Shown: positions 1-8,421 of the stretch, piece after piece | Position numbering within the stretch: position 1 is the first letter of the stretch | Layout: every line of letters starts with the position of its first letter | Source: Acidimicrobiaceae bacterium | Lineage (GTDB): Bacteria > Actinomycetota > Acidimicrobiia > Acidimicrobiales > UBA8190 | NCBI GenBank assembly: GCA_003151475.1 | Contig: PLXQ01000063.1 | Span: forward strand, 1 to 64,000 | Direction of reading: 5' to 3' | Length of the DNA stretch: 64,000 nucleotides | Notes under the pieces: model-generated | The model's database searches: none | Told to the model about the DNA's origin: nothing | What the model saw: the letters and a program-made list of their open reading frames with translations, nothing else | Translations under genes and position numbers: made by a program

Positions 1-1803
1 GCCGGGGTCACCTTCACCGCCGCCACCAACACCTGGAGCTTGGCGTCGCTCCCCGCCGGCCAGTCGGTGACGCTGAAGCTGTCGGGCACCGTTCCCTCGG
101 GGGCCACCGGTGCCACCTATGTGAACAGTGCATCGGCCTCTGCCTCTGATGCCGGCACTGTCACCGCCACCGACACCGACACGCTCACCTCGCACGCCAC
201 CCTCGGGATCACCAAGAGCGACGGGGTTACCAGCATTGCGGCGGGCGGCTTCGACACTTACACGATCGTGGTCTCGAACACCGGACCGTCCGACGCCCAG
301 AACCTGAGCGTGGTGGACACCCTTCCCACCCAGGGCCTCACCAACATCTCGAGCCCGAGCCTCCCCGCCGGGGTCACCTTCACCGCCGCTACGAACACCT
401 GGACGCTCTCGTCTCTGGCCGCCGGCCAGTCGATCACGCTGCAACTGGCAGGCACCGTCCCCTCGGGGGCCACGGGAGCAACGTATGTGAACAACGCATC
501 CGCGTCGGCCTCGGACGCCTCCACGGTGACTGCGACCGACAATGACACTCTGACGTCGCAGGGAAACCTCTCGGTCACTTTGACCGACAACGAGGGAGGA
601 TCATCTGTCACCGGCGCCGTCGGTACGGCAGTACCAGGCACGTCCATCACGTACACGATCGTTGCCGCCAACGCCGGACCGAGCACAGCAACAGGGGCTG
701 AGACGTACAATCCGTTGGCCGCGATTCACGCCATTGGGTCGGACACCTGGACAGCAACTGCGACCGGAGGGGCCAGCGGATTTACTCCATCAGGATCCGG
801 AAGCATCGACGACATCGTGACCATTCCTTCGGGAGGCTCCGTCACCTACACCGTGACCGCCGCCATTAGCTCCTCGGCCTCGGGGACACTCTCGAACACG
901 GTCACGCTTACGCCACCCTTGAGCTTCATCAACACCAACCCACTCGCCGATAGTGGGGGAGCAGTGAGCGCCACTGATAACGACACCCTGGCGCAGGCTC
1001 ATCTCAGTATCACCAATACTGACAATGTCAGTTCCGTGGCACCGGGAAGCCCAGTGACATATTCGATCGTGGTGTCGAATTCCGGACCGTCCGACGCCCA
1101 GAACCTGAGCGTGGTCGACACCCTTCCCACCCAGGGCCTGACCAACATCTCGAGCCCGAGTCTCCCCACCGGGGTCACGTTCAATGCGGCTACCCGTACT
1201 TGGAGCCTGTCGCCGTTGGCTGTGGGTTCTTCCGTCACCCTGCAACTGGCGGGTACCGTCCCCTCAGGAGCCGGCGGTTCGACTTACGTGAACACCGCCA
1301 CAGCCAGTGCCACAGACGGCTCGACCGTGAGCGCCTCGGATAGCGACAACGTGGGTAGTCAGGGAAACGTCGCAATTACGCTGACAGACAACGACGGTGG
1401 ATCCTCAATCAGCGGCGCGGCAGGCACTGCTGTTCGAGGCACCACCATCATCTACACGATCGTCGCCTCCAACGCGGGTCCGAGCACCGTGATCGGTGCC
1501 GAGGCCTACAACCCGCTCGGAGCGATTCACGCCATTGGGTCGGACACCTGGACAGCAACAGCGACCGGAGGGGCCAGCGGATTTACTCCATCAGGATCCG
1601 GAAGCATCGATGACATCGTGACCATCCCTTCGGGAGGCTCCGTCACCTACACCGTGACCGCCGTCATCAGCTCCTCGGCCAGCGGAACGCTGTCCACCTC
1701 GGTCACATTGACCCCGCCGGACGGCTTCAACAACACCAACCCACTCGCCACGAGCGATGGCGACGTTGTCGCCATCGACAGGGATACGATCACCTCGTCA
1801 TGA
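1..1803 (+). CDS. DUF11-repeat surface protein (5'-truncated)
   Basis: This is the C-terminal part of a long extracellular repeat protein; the reading frame is open from base 1, so the true start lies outside the window. It contains at least four Ig-like DUF11 units of the type VSNTGPSDAQNLSVVDTLP and SLPAGVTFTAATNTW, separated by Thr/Ser/Ala-rich linkers such as SASASDASTVTATD. DUF11 repeats form beta-sandwich stalks on cell surfaces. The protein ends in DTITSS, with no LPXTG-like sorting signal or terminal membrane helix, so it is either released or attached non-covalently. Two blocks of about 267 residues are nearly identical in places, which points to a recent internal duplication. The exact binding role is unknown. 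Confidence 0.85.
   Translation, partial: AGVTFTAATNTWSLASLPAGQSVTLKLSGTVPSGATGATYVNSASASASDAGTVTATDTDTLTSHATLGITKSDGVTSIAAGGFDTYTIVVSNTGPSDAQNLSVVDTLPTQGLTNISSPSLPAGVTFTAATNTWTLSSLAAGQSITLQLAGTVPSGATGATYVNNASASASDASTVTATDNDTLTSQGNLSVTLTDNEGGSSVTGAVGTAVPGTSITYTIVAANAGPSTATGAETYNPLAAIHAIGSDTWTATATGGASGFTPSGSGSIDDIVTIPSGGSVTYTVTAAISSSASGTLSNTVTLTPPLSFINTNPLADSGGAVSATDNDTLAQAHLSITNTDNVSSVAPGSPVTYSIVVSNSGPSDAQNLSVVDTLPTQGLTNISSPSLPTGVTFNAATRTWSLSPLAVGSSVTLQLAGTVPSGAGGSTYVNTATASATDGSTVSASDSDNVGSQGNVAITLTDNDGGSSISGAAGTAVRGTTIIYTIVASNAGPSTVIGAEAYNPLGAIHAIGSDTWTATATGGASGFTPSGSGSIDDIVTIPSGGSVTYTVTAVISSSASGTLSTSVTLTPPDGFNNTNPLATSDGDVVAIDRDTITSS
200..1801 (+). repeat. Tandem 801-bp intragenic duplication
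   Basis: Two consecutive 801-bp units lie inside the DUF11 gene. Segments around 281-380 and 1082-1181, and around 737-865 and 1538-1666, are nearly identical at a constant offset of 801 bp, which is 267 codons and so keeps the frame. Similarity is lower between these segments. Confidence 0.8.
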
Positions 1804-2191
1804 GGCGGTGATCTGACCCGCCAGGGCTGGCAGATATCCACAAGCGCCCGCTGAGCGTGGCCGTCTAACTCAGTTTTGTGGTCAAGTCCGCTTAGGAAAC
1901 ACTCTGAGTAGTCGGCAATTTAGGACCCTTCGCCGTCGTCAAGTAACGCTGCGTGGTCCTTGGTGGCCTAATACGACGCATAGTGACTAAATCACTACTG
2001 AGTGATGTCGATCTACACAATGTTTTGCCAACAAGATCCCTAAAAGTGGTGATGTCCACCAACCCCCTCAGCATGGACAATGCACTGTACGTGGGCCCTA
2101 TTGGAGGCTCATGAGGGAGGGCGAAGCTACGACGGCCCCTGGACGTAGGCCTCCCGCCGACAAACACCGTCGACAAGGAGCAGGAATCAAA
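1804..2191 (+). other. Gene-free stretch upstream of secreted protein
   Basis: About 390 bp of lower GC content. It holds short inverted repeats (AGTGA-ctaa-aTCACT near 1981-1997 and GTGG-tgatgt-CCAC near 2049-2062) and ends in an AAGGAG ribosome binding site at 2175-2180. Promoter(s) for the gene at 2192 are expected here, but no clear -35/-10 pair was found. No gene was recognised. Confidence 0.4.
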
Positions 2192-3181
2192 ATGAACGTC
2201 CGTCATAGTCGTTTCGCACGGTTGGTAGCACTGACCGTCGTAGTGAGCATGCCGCTTCTCGGCATGGCCGGGGTCGCTTCGGCGAAGGTCAAGGCCGCCC
2301 CGAACTGCACCAAGCACCCGCACCGCGCTGCATGCAAGGCCGGCGGCGGTGGGACCACCGGTGGTGGATCTGGTGGGGCTACCCCCCTGATCACCGTCAA
2401 GGTTGATCCCAACCCGCTGGTTGAGACCGGTGCGTCTGAGATCCACGCCGTTATCCAGGTGGAGACGAATCCGTCCTTCGCCGGCGATATGGTGAACATC
2501 GACTCGTCGCAGCTGCAGGCTTCCTGCCACACGCTGACGTTCGAGAACCTGCAGAACTGGAGCGACACGACCAACCCGAATGTCCAGTCCAACCGGATTG
2601 ACGCTGTTCTCGACAACGATGGCAACGCCACCGTGGTCGTGGACGGGTTTGACTGTGCCCCCGGGACGAGCGTTGTCGAGGCTGACCTCGAGGTCGCTCC
2701 GTTCTACACGGCTCTCACAACTCTGGTGGCCAGCCCGCCGGTGCCGACCGCCGAAGGTGTGACGGGCTACCCGATGATCGGTACGTCGTCGCAAGAGGTT
2801 GAGACCGGTGACACCTCCACAAGTGGTGACTCCAACGTCTACGCCGTCTTCTACGTCGAGACCAACCCGGTCTACGCTGAGCAGCTGGTTGAGATCGGCT
2901 CGTCGCAGCTTGAGGGTCGTTGCCTCCGTGGCTGGCGCTGGGAGCCCGGTAACCAGACGGGCGTCGGAGTCGGCCTTGGCTCGGGCGACATCAACGGTGT
3001 TGGTGTCAACACTGGTCCGAGGGCCTCCACGATCCTCGATGACGACGGCAATGCCGTGTTCGTCTTCAAGGGCACCTCGTGCGCCGCTGGACCCTCGCAG
3101 GTGATCGCCGACGTCCTGGCTGGTACGCACCAGACCTACGTGACGACGTTCACTGTCCTTCCGCCGGCACCGACCATCTGA
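2192..3181 (+). CDS. Secreted protein with two tandem repeats
   Basis: A 329-residue exported protein of unknown function. It starts at the ATG 11 nt after AAGGAG; an upstream in-frame start at 2111 would add 27 residues before the signal peptide and has no such site. Residues 1-28 form a typical Sec signal (RHSRFARLVALTVVVSMPLLG, then ASA cleavage). A Gly-rich linker (AGGGGTTGGGSGG) follows, then two related domains, each with VETNP, IDSSQL or IGSSQL, one or two Cys, LDNDGNA or LDDDGNA, and a GxxxVxAD ending. The paired Cys residues may form disulfides outside the cell. It lies between other secreted proteins. A strong hairpin follows the stop codon. Confidence 0.8.
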   Translation: MNVRHSRFARLVALTVVVSMPLLGMAGVASAKVKAAPNCTKHPHRAACKAGGGGTTGGGSGGATPLITVKVDPNPLVETGASEIHAVIQVETNPSFAGDMVNIDSSQLQASCHTLTFENLQNWSDTTNPNVQSNRIDAVLDNDGNATVVVDGFDCAPGTSVVEADLEVAPFYTALTTLVASPPVPTAEGVTGYPMIGTSSQEVETGDTSTSGDSNVYAVFYVETNPVYAEQLVEIGSSQLEGRCLRGWRWEPGNQTGVGVGLGSGDINGVGVNTGPRASTILDDDGNAVFVFKGTSCAAGPSQVIADVLAGTHQTYVTTFTVLPPAPTI

Positions 3182-3214
3182 GCCAAGGCTTAGATCGGCA
3201 GTACCAAGACGGTA

Positions 3215-3256
3215 AGAGCGGGAAGGGGGGCGCATTGCGCCCCCCTTCCCGACTCT
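3215..3256 (+). terminator. Strong G/C hairpin terminator
   Basis: A long inverted repeat begins 33 bp after the stop of the secreted-protein gene. The arm CGGGAAGGGGGGCGC pairs perfectly with its complement across a 3-nt loop, and a further AGAG/CTCT extension follows a one-base bulge. There is no T tract, as is common for hairpins in high-GC actinobacteria. Confidence 0.7.
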
Positions 3257-3382
3257 TGGGGAAAGTGCGAGAGCAATCGCACAGCGCCTCAGCCGGGCGT
3301 TCCACGCAGAGACGTGGCACGATCGGCGGAGACACTGGGCGATGGGAAGAACAAGACCGAAAATGGCGGGGGGCCGGAAAAG

Positions 3383-4615
3383 ATGAGACGCAACAACCGG
3401 GCGGTGATATCGACGGTGCTTTTCACCATTGTCGTCGCCCTGACGGGATCCCTCGTCTTGTTCCTGGGTTCGACAGCGCAGGCCGCCACCAGAACTCACC
3501 ACGCCAAGGCCGCCACGGCTGCCAAGGCCCATGGGCCCCATCAGCTGGGCCAGCTGGTCGCCTCCGATGCGTGGCCGGGCGACGATTTCGGATGGTCGGT
3601 GGCGATCTCGGGCTCGACCGCCGTGGTCGGCGCTCCCTACGCCCAGAACTACATGGGGGCCGCCTACATCTTCACGAAGTCCGGAAGCACCTGGACCCAG
3701 ACGGCCGAGCTGCTGCCGTCCGACGCGGCGACCGGCAACGAGTTCGGCTGGTCCGTGGCCATATCGGGTTCGACGGTGGCCGTTGGATCCCCCGGCACCT
3801 ACTACGGCCTCGGCTCGGCCTATGTCTTCACCGACACGGGGGGAACCTGGAGCCAGCAGTCTGATCTCACGGCGCACGACGCATTGGGCGCCGACAAGTT
3901 CGGCTACTCGGTGGTGACATCGGGTTCGTCGGTCATGGTGGGCGCCGACGGCCACAGTGGCAAGACCGGGGCCGTCTACGTCTTCACCGACGGTGGCGGA
4001 ACCTGGTCCCAGCAAGCAGAGCTCACCGCCTCCGACGGAGCGCCGTCGGACATGTTCGGCTGGTCCATGGCCGTCCAGGGCTCGACCCTCGTCGTGAGCG
4101 CCGTCCGTCACGCCGCCAACGGTGCGATCTACGTCTTCACCGAATCCGGGGGAACCTGGAGCCAGGCGGCCGAGCTGACGGCAGGCGACGGATTTCCGGA
4201 TGACTACTTCGGGGACAAGGTCGCCGTATCGGGAGCGCTGATCGTCGCCGGTGCTCCGGGTCACAACAACACGACGGGCGCGGCCTACGTCTTCGGAGGT
4301 TCCGGTACGCACTGGACCCAGGTAGGCGAACTGACGGCGTCCGATGGTCAGGCGAATGATTGCTTCGGTTGGTCGGTCGGCCTCTCGGGCAAGACGGTTC
4401 TCGTCGGTGCCGAGCAGCATGCTGCGGCCAGCGGCGCCGCCTACGTCTTCACCAAGGCCGGATCTAAGTGGAAGCAGAAGTCCGAGCTCACCGCCGGCGA
4501 CGGTGGGTTGAGCGACGAGTTCGGCTACTCGGCATCGCTGTCGGGCACGACGGCGATCATCGGAGCCGACAATTCCGAAGGTGCCGCCGGATCGGCCTTC
4601 CTCTTCAAGCTCTGA
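3383..4615 (+). CDS. Secreted FG-GAP repeat beta-propeller protein
   Basis: A 410-residue exported protein. The start at 3383 places a signal peptide (RRNNRAV, hydrophobic stretch, FLGSTAQAA) at residues 1-35; the longer in-frame start at 3314 would place 23 polar residues before it. The mature part has about seven repeats of roughly 50 residues built on FGWSVAISGSTAVVGAP, then GAAYVFT, GGTWSQ and AELTASDG. This is the FG-GAP type of integrin-like beta-propeller repeat. Such proteins usually bind partners or calcium outside the cell; the ligand here is unknown. No anchor is seen. It converges with the lipoprotein gene downstream. Confidence 0.85.
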   Translation: MRRNNRAVISTVLFTIVVALTGSLVLFLGSTAQAATRTHHAKAATAAKAHGPHQLGQLVASDAWPGDDFGWSVAISGSTAVVGAPYAQNYMGAAYIFTKSGSTWTQTAELLPSDAATGNEFGWSVAISGSTVAVGSPGTYYGLGSAYVFTDTGGTWSQQSDLTAHDALGADKFGYSVVTSGSSVMVGADGHSGKTGAVYVFTDGGGTWSQQAELTASDGAPSDMFGWSMAVQGSTLVVSAVRHAANGAIYVFTESGGTWSQAAELTAGDGFPDDYFGDKVAVSGALIVAGAPGHNNTTGAAYVFGGSGTHWTQVGELTASDGQANDCFGWSVGLSGKTVLVGAEQHAAASGAAYVFTKAGSKWKQKSELTAGDGGLSDEFGYSASLSGTTAIIGADNSEGAAGSAFLFKL

Positions 4616-4662
4616 GCCGATCTCGACCGGGACCGTGGCCTGATTGACCACCGCCACCCGAA

Positions 4663-5709
4663 TCAGCGGTACCTGAGGACCCGCCCCTGCTTGTCCACGG
4701 CCAGGCAGAACGTTGTCGTGGCGCACGATACCGAGGCGAGCCCGGTGCCGCCGTCGATGGGCCCCGGCGCCGACCAGGCCGTCCCGTTGAAGCTCAGCGC
4801 TTTCCCACCGCTGTCCACGGCGATGCAGAAGGTGGGGTTGACGCAGGACACCGAGGAGAGCGCATTGCTTCCCACCGACTGCGTGGCGCCACCGGGGTCG
4901 ACCGGTTGGGGGACGGACCACGACGTTCCGTTCCAGGCCAGGATGTTCCCGACGCTGTCGCCGGCGACACAGAACGAGGCAGTGGCGCACGAGACGGCAT
5001 CGAGCTGGCCCGAGGTATCGACATCCTGGGGTTGTGTCCAGCTCCGGCCGTCCCACCGCGAGGTGCCGCCGGCGGTGGCCATACAGAATGTGGGGCTGAC
5101 ACAGGAGATGCTGTTCGGACCACCCCAGGCGTTCACCGCCGATGACCAGTTCCCCTCATAGAAGTAGGCGTCGCCTTCGCCGTCGACGGTGACACAGAAA
5201 CTGTTCCCGACGCAGGCGAGGGCCTGGAGACCCTGGGCGCCCCCGAGTGTCTGGGCGGCCACCCACGATGTGCCGTTCCACCTGACTACCTCGTTTCCAC
5301 CGGGGACGGCCATGCAGAAGGTCGGGCTGCCGCAGGCCAGATCGGCGGCCGCCGGTGTCGGGGCGGGGCCCGTCCCGATCACCGATATCGGCGCCGACCA
5401 CGAGGTCCCGTCATAGCGGTAGGACGTCCCGTCGGGACTGAGAGCCAGACAGAAGCTCGGGGTGGGGCACGAGACCGAGGCAATCGGGTGACCCCCATCG
5501 ACGGCGGCCGACGGAGCCGACCAGGGCGACGGGGTCGTGCTCGTCGTCGTCGATGGAGCTGTTGTGGTGGTGGTGGACCCCGATGCGCTGTGCGGAGAGC
5601 TCTGGCCGCAACCGGCCGTCACGAGCAGCAGGGAGGCGACAGCCAGGGCGCACGACGACGGACGTCGCCAGAAGGTCGTCGTCATCTGCACGCGGCGACA
5701 TTCTTCCAT
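4663..5709 (-). CDS. Lipoprotein with Cys-containing propeller-like repeats
   Basis: About 348 residues. The N-terminus carries a lipobox (ASLLLVTAGC), so the protein is probably lipid-anchored at the outer face of the membrane. A Ser/Thr/Pro-rich linker follows (TTTTTAPSTTTSTTPSP). The rest is about seven repeats with the pattern SVSCxxPxFCxAVDxxG and YDGTSWSxP, each carrying two Cys about six residues apart. The pattern looks like a propeller with one disulfide per blade. Start choice: the ATG at 5709 has GGGGA 9 nt upstream; the ATG at 5685 is also possible. Function unknown. The gene diverges from the DUF4011 gene. Confidence 0.75.
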   Translation of the reverse strand: MEECRRVQMTTTFWRRPSSCALAVASLLLVTAGCGQSSPHSASGSTTTTTAPSTTTSTTPSPWSAPSAAVDGGHPIASVSCPTPSFCLALSPDGTSYRYDGTSWSAPISVIGTGPAPTPAAADLACGSPTFCMAVPGGNEVVRWNGTSWVAAQTLGGAQGLQALACVGNSFCVTVDGEGDAYFYEGNWSSAVNAWGGPNSISCVSPTFCMATAGGTSRWDGRSWTQPQDVDTSGQLDAVSCATASFCVAGDSVGNILAWNGTSWSVPQPVDPGGATQSVGSNALSSVSCVNPTFCIAVDSGGKALSFNGTAWSAPGPIDGGTGLASVSCATTTFCLAVDKQGRVLRYR

Positions 5710-5832
5710 GATCATCCGTCCCCGACGGATCACTGCCAAGCCCGCTCGGTCCGCCCCATCCAGCACTTCCGCCCCTTCTGTGACAACACTGTCAGAAGTG
5801 CAGAAAACACCGGGCCGGCCAGGCACGAGGAG

Positions 5833-5850
5833 TACTATTTGTGTTGTGCA
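5833..5850 (+). promoter_or_regulatory. Promoter-like motif shared with 33576-33593
   Basis: The sequence TACTATTTGTGTTGTGCA contains a good -10 box (TACTAT) and matches 33576-33593 at 16 of 18 positions. It lies in the divergent gap about 95 bp upstream of the assigned DUF4011 gene start. No -35 box is clear. Its role as promoter plus operator is inference. Confidence 0.4.
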
Positions 5851-5943
5851 CGCGTTGGGCAAATGGCCCATCAGCACGTACCATTCGTGCATGCTCGTTG
5901 GGGCGAGCTCGAAGACAGAGGCCAGTTCGATGTATGTAGCCCG

Positions 5944-7617
5944 ATGAGTGACCTCGGCCACCTTCCGTTGCCCGCACCCGCTGATGCGCGTCCCGAGATG
6001 GACCAGGGCGCCGTCATGGTCAGCGATGAGCGATTCGACTTCGGGGTGCGCAATACCCTGCTCTATTTCAAGGATTTGAAGCAGGCCACCCTCGACCTCT
6101 CGCCCCGCTCCGCTGCCTCCCCGGCCGCCGTCGACCGCCTCCTCGCTTCGCACCGGGTTTCGCTGTCCGAGCTCTTTGACACCGATCCCGACGCCCTGGA
6201 CGACGCCACCAAGCGCATGCGGGCCATCTCCTACCGGGCCCAGCGCACCGTCGACAAGGGCGCCGAAACGGCTCTGGGCATCGCCTGGGGCATGGCCACC
6301 TGGGAGAACGGCCGGACGAGCGTTCCCGCCGCCCCCATCGTCCTGCGCGAGGCCTCGGTGGCCCGCCGCGCCGGTGCCGGGGAGGACTTCTACCTCGCCG
6401 TGGAGGGCGGATGGAGTCTCAACACAGCGCTTCTCCACCTGCTCGAGGTCGACTTCGGCGTGGACGTCGAGGTGGGCGCCCTCGTCGATCTGGTAGAGGA
6501 ACTGGCCGAGCACGGCCACCCCGAGGCCCTTTTCGAGCGGGTGGCCAAGATCGCACACGACGTTCCCGGTTTTGTGATCGTCCCCCGGATCGTCCTCGGG
6601 ACGGTTCCCCGGGCGCCCATGCTGGCGGGCCGCGGTCTTGTTCCGCCTGTCGCCGTGCCCCGCGCGAATGTCGCCGCCGAACCCGAGCCCCAACCCGGAC
6701 CCGAACCCCAAGTGGAAAAGGACGAGACCGAGGTCCTGGCGCACACCATGGATCTCTTCCGCTCGGGGATGCTCAACCCCGGTCGGCTCCCGGAGCGGTC
6801 GCCCGAGCGGCAGATCCTCGAAGAATTCGCACCCGACGTTGTCATCTCCGAGATCACAACCGCTTTGCGCGGTGACAGCTGGCCAGAAGCTGTGGTCGAG
6901 CACGCCGATTCGGGGCTCCGGGTCCGCGATCGTGCGGAGCTGCTCCAGCGCTGGTTCGATGCCAGCGGCCAACGACCGCGACCGTCACGTTGGGATGCCA
7001 CCCACTTCGCCCTGTGGGGATTGGCGGCCGCCCCCACGGCCGGAGCCCCGGCCATCAATTCGGTGGCCCGCTGGGGCGAGCGGCGCCACCACCCGATCCT
7101 CATCGCCTGGCAGCTGGTGGCCCAGCGACGAAACAAAAGCCCCCACGGCGGCCGCAGACGCAAGCTCATCCCGGGGTCCCCGCGGGTGTCGATCCCCCAC
7201 GGGCTCGACCAGGCTCTGTGGGGGTTGCCCGTCGACCTGCTGGTCGACTGGGCCGCCTGGGTCTTCCGGCAGTGGCCGGGGGCGCCGATCGAGTTGCTAT
7301 TGCCCAGCGGCTCCCCCGAACTGGTCAGCTCCTGGTATGAGCGGGCCCGTCCGGTGGCGGAACTGGCGGTCAAGACCTGGATCCCCTTCGCCGGCGTCGA
7401 TGACGACCTGGGCAAGTCGGCCCAGCGCTGGGTGAAGCAGTTGACCGTCGCCTGCGGCGGCGGGGGCTCGCCCCTCGCCTCGTGGTTCGAAAGGTCCACG
7501 GAGGCGGCCACCGAAGCGGTGGCCCTCCGACTGGGCGACCCCACCGTGACGGGTCCTCTGCGGGGCCGTCGGTCGAAGAGCCGGGCTCCCGGCGCCCACG
7601 CCGAGCACGCCATCTGA
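5944..7617 (+). CDS. Orphan DUF4011-domain protein, helicase part absent
   Basis: About 557 residues. Residues 30-200 match the DUF4011 pattern known from the N-terminus of very large helicase/nuclease proteins: RNTLLYFKDLKQATLDL, VSLSELF, AKRMRAISYRAQ-like and GMATWENG, then FYLAVEGGWSLNTALLHLL. No Walker A or B motif is visible. After a Pro/Glu-rich linker (PEPQPGPEPQVEKDE) a second region has conserved-looking Trp/Arg segments (WDATHFALWGLAA, GLDQALWGLPVDLLVDWAAWV) that I do not recognise. Full-length relatives often sit near defence genes; a role here is inference. The start is uncertain: in-frame ATGs at 5863, 5944 and 6016 are all possible, none with a clear ribosome site. Confidence 0.6.
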   Translation: MSDLGHLPLPAPADARPEMDQGAVMVSDERFDFGVRNTLLYFKDLKQATLDLSPRSAASPAAVDRLLASHRVSLSELFDTDPDALDDATKRMRAISYRAQRTVDKGAETALGIAWGMATWENGRTSVPAAPIVLREASVARRAGAGEDFYLAVEGGWSLNTALLHLLEVDFGVDVEVGALVDLVEELAEHGHPEALFERVAKIAHDVPGFVIVPRIVLGTVPRAPMLAGRGLVPPVAVPRANVAAEPEPQPGPEPQVEKDETEVLAHTMDLFRSGMLNPGRLPERSPERQILEEFAPDVVISEITTALRGDSWPEAVVEHADSGLRVRDRAELLQRWFDASGQRPRPSRWDATHFALWGLAAAPTAGAPAINSVARWGERRHHPILIAWQLVAQRRNKSPHGGRRRKLIPGSPRVSIPHGLDQALWGLPVDLLVDWAAWVFRQWPGAPIELLLPSGSPELVSSWYERARPVAELAVKTWIPFAGVDDDLGKSAQRWVKQLTVACGGGGSPLASWFERSTEAATEAVALRLGDPTVTGPLRGRRSKSRAPGAHAEHAI

Positions 7618-7647
7618 CCCGGCCCCGGCACCCGGGGCGGTCGCGGT

Positions 7648-8421
7648 TCAGAGGGCGACGGGAAAGAACATCTCGCGCTCGGCCAAGAAGTGCCCGAGAA
7701 ATCCCGGCGTGAGACCCTGGATCTTCTCCCCGCCGAGCGCCGACGACATCTGGGAGGAAAAGACTTCGACGGCTTGACGTTTGCGTTCGAGGTAGCCGGC
7801 CGTGCTCACCGTCTCGGCCGGCGAAGCGGCAGCCACCGTCCGGGCCCACGACCGCGGTCGTTCCCACTGCCAGACGGGGTACGCGAGCAGTCGCACGGCC
7901 CGGCCGGTGAGGGCGCGTTTGGTGGCCCGGGCCAGAGCGGCGTGGTCGCTGTGGGGATCGGCCTCCGATGTCACGTACACCTCGTCGGGCGTGTGGCTCC
8001 GTACGGCATCGGCCACGGCGTCGACCAGCGAGTCACCGGCGCTGTCGAGACGGGTCTCGGGAAACGACAGATGTGTCACGGCCTCGTCGGCCAGACCGAG
8101 GATCCGACACGACGCCCGCAGCTCGGCGTCGCGCACGGCGATGTTCTCCTCGGGGGTCCGCCAGGGGGGCCACGTGGCACCGTCGCTGATCACGATCACC
8201 TGGACGCCGGCGCCGCCGTCGATCTTCCGCATCACCGTCGCCCCGCATCCGAGCGTCTCGTCGTCGGGATGGGGGGCGAGTACCACGCACGACCGGCCGG
8301 CGCTCGCCGCCGTGACGTCGGTCCCGCGCCGGCTCATCGACTCACCGATCCGGGCCGCCATGGGCAGCTTCACCGGTACGAGCGCCAGCTCGAGCCGTCG
8401 TCGCGCCGCCGACATGGTCAT
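7648..8421 (-). CDS. PIG-L/LmbE family deacetylase
   Basis: A 257-residue member of the zinc-dependent N-acetylglucosaminyl deacetylase superfamily. It shows the metal-binding motif HPDDE (residues 51-55) and the later HSDHAAL motif. Such enzymes remove acetyl groups from GlcNAc-containing lipids, glycans or thiol precursors (the PIG-L, MshB and BshB groups). The position just after a flippase and glycosyltransferases suggests it tailors a sugar of the surface polysaccharide rather than mycothiol; that is inference from context. The start codon overlaps the flippase stop as ATGA, so translation is probably coupled. The substrate cannot be read from the sequence. Confidence 0.85.
   Translation of the reverse strand: MTMSAARRRLELALVPVKLPMAARIGESMSRRGTDVTAASAGRSCVVLAPHPDDETLGCGATVMRKIDGGAGVQVIVISDGATWPPWRTPEENIAVRDAELRASCRILGLADEAVTHLSFPETRLDSAGDSLVDAVADAVRSHTPDEVYVTSEADPHSDHAALARATKRALTGRAVRLLAYPVWQWERPRSWARTVAAASPAETVSTAGYLERKRQAVEVFSSQMSSALGGEKIQGLTPGFLGHFLAEREMFFPVAL

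Noticed and set aside
258..710. Long open frames on the minus strand across the DUF11 gene
   Set aside because: They follow from high GC at codon position three; no ribosome sites or family resemblance, and the plus frame is a clear repeat protein.
1892..5056. A 1054-codon minus-strand frame across several secreted-protein genes
   Set aside because: Composition is Arg/Gly/His-rich without domains, and it opposes three well-supported genes with signal peptides.
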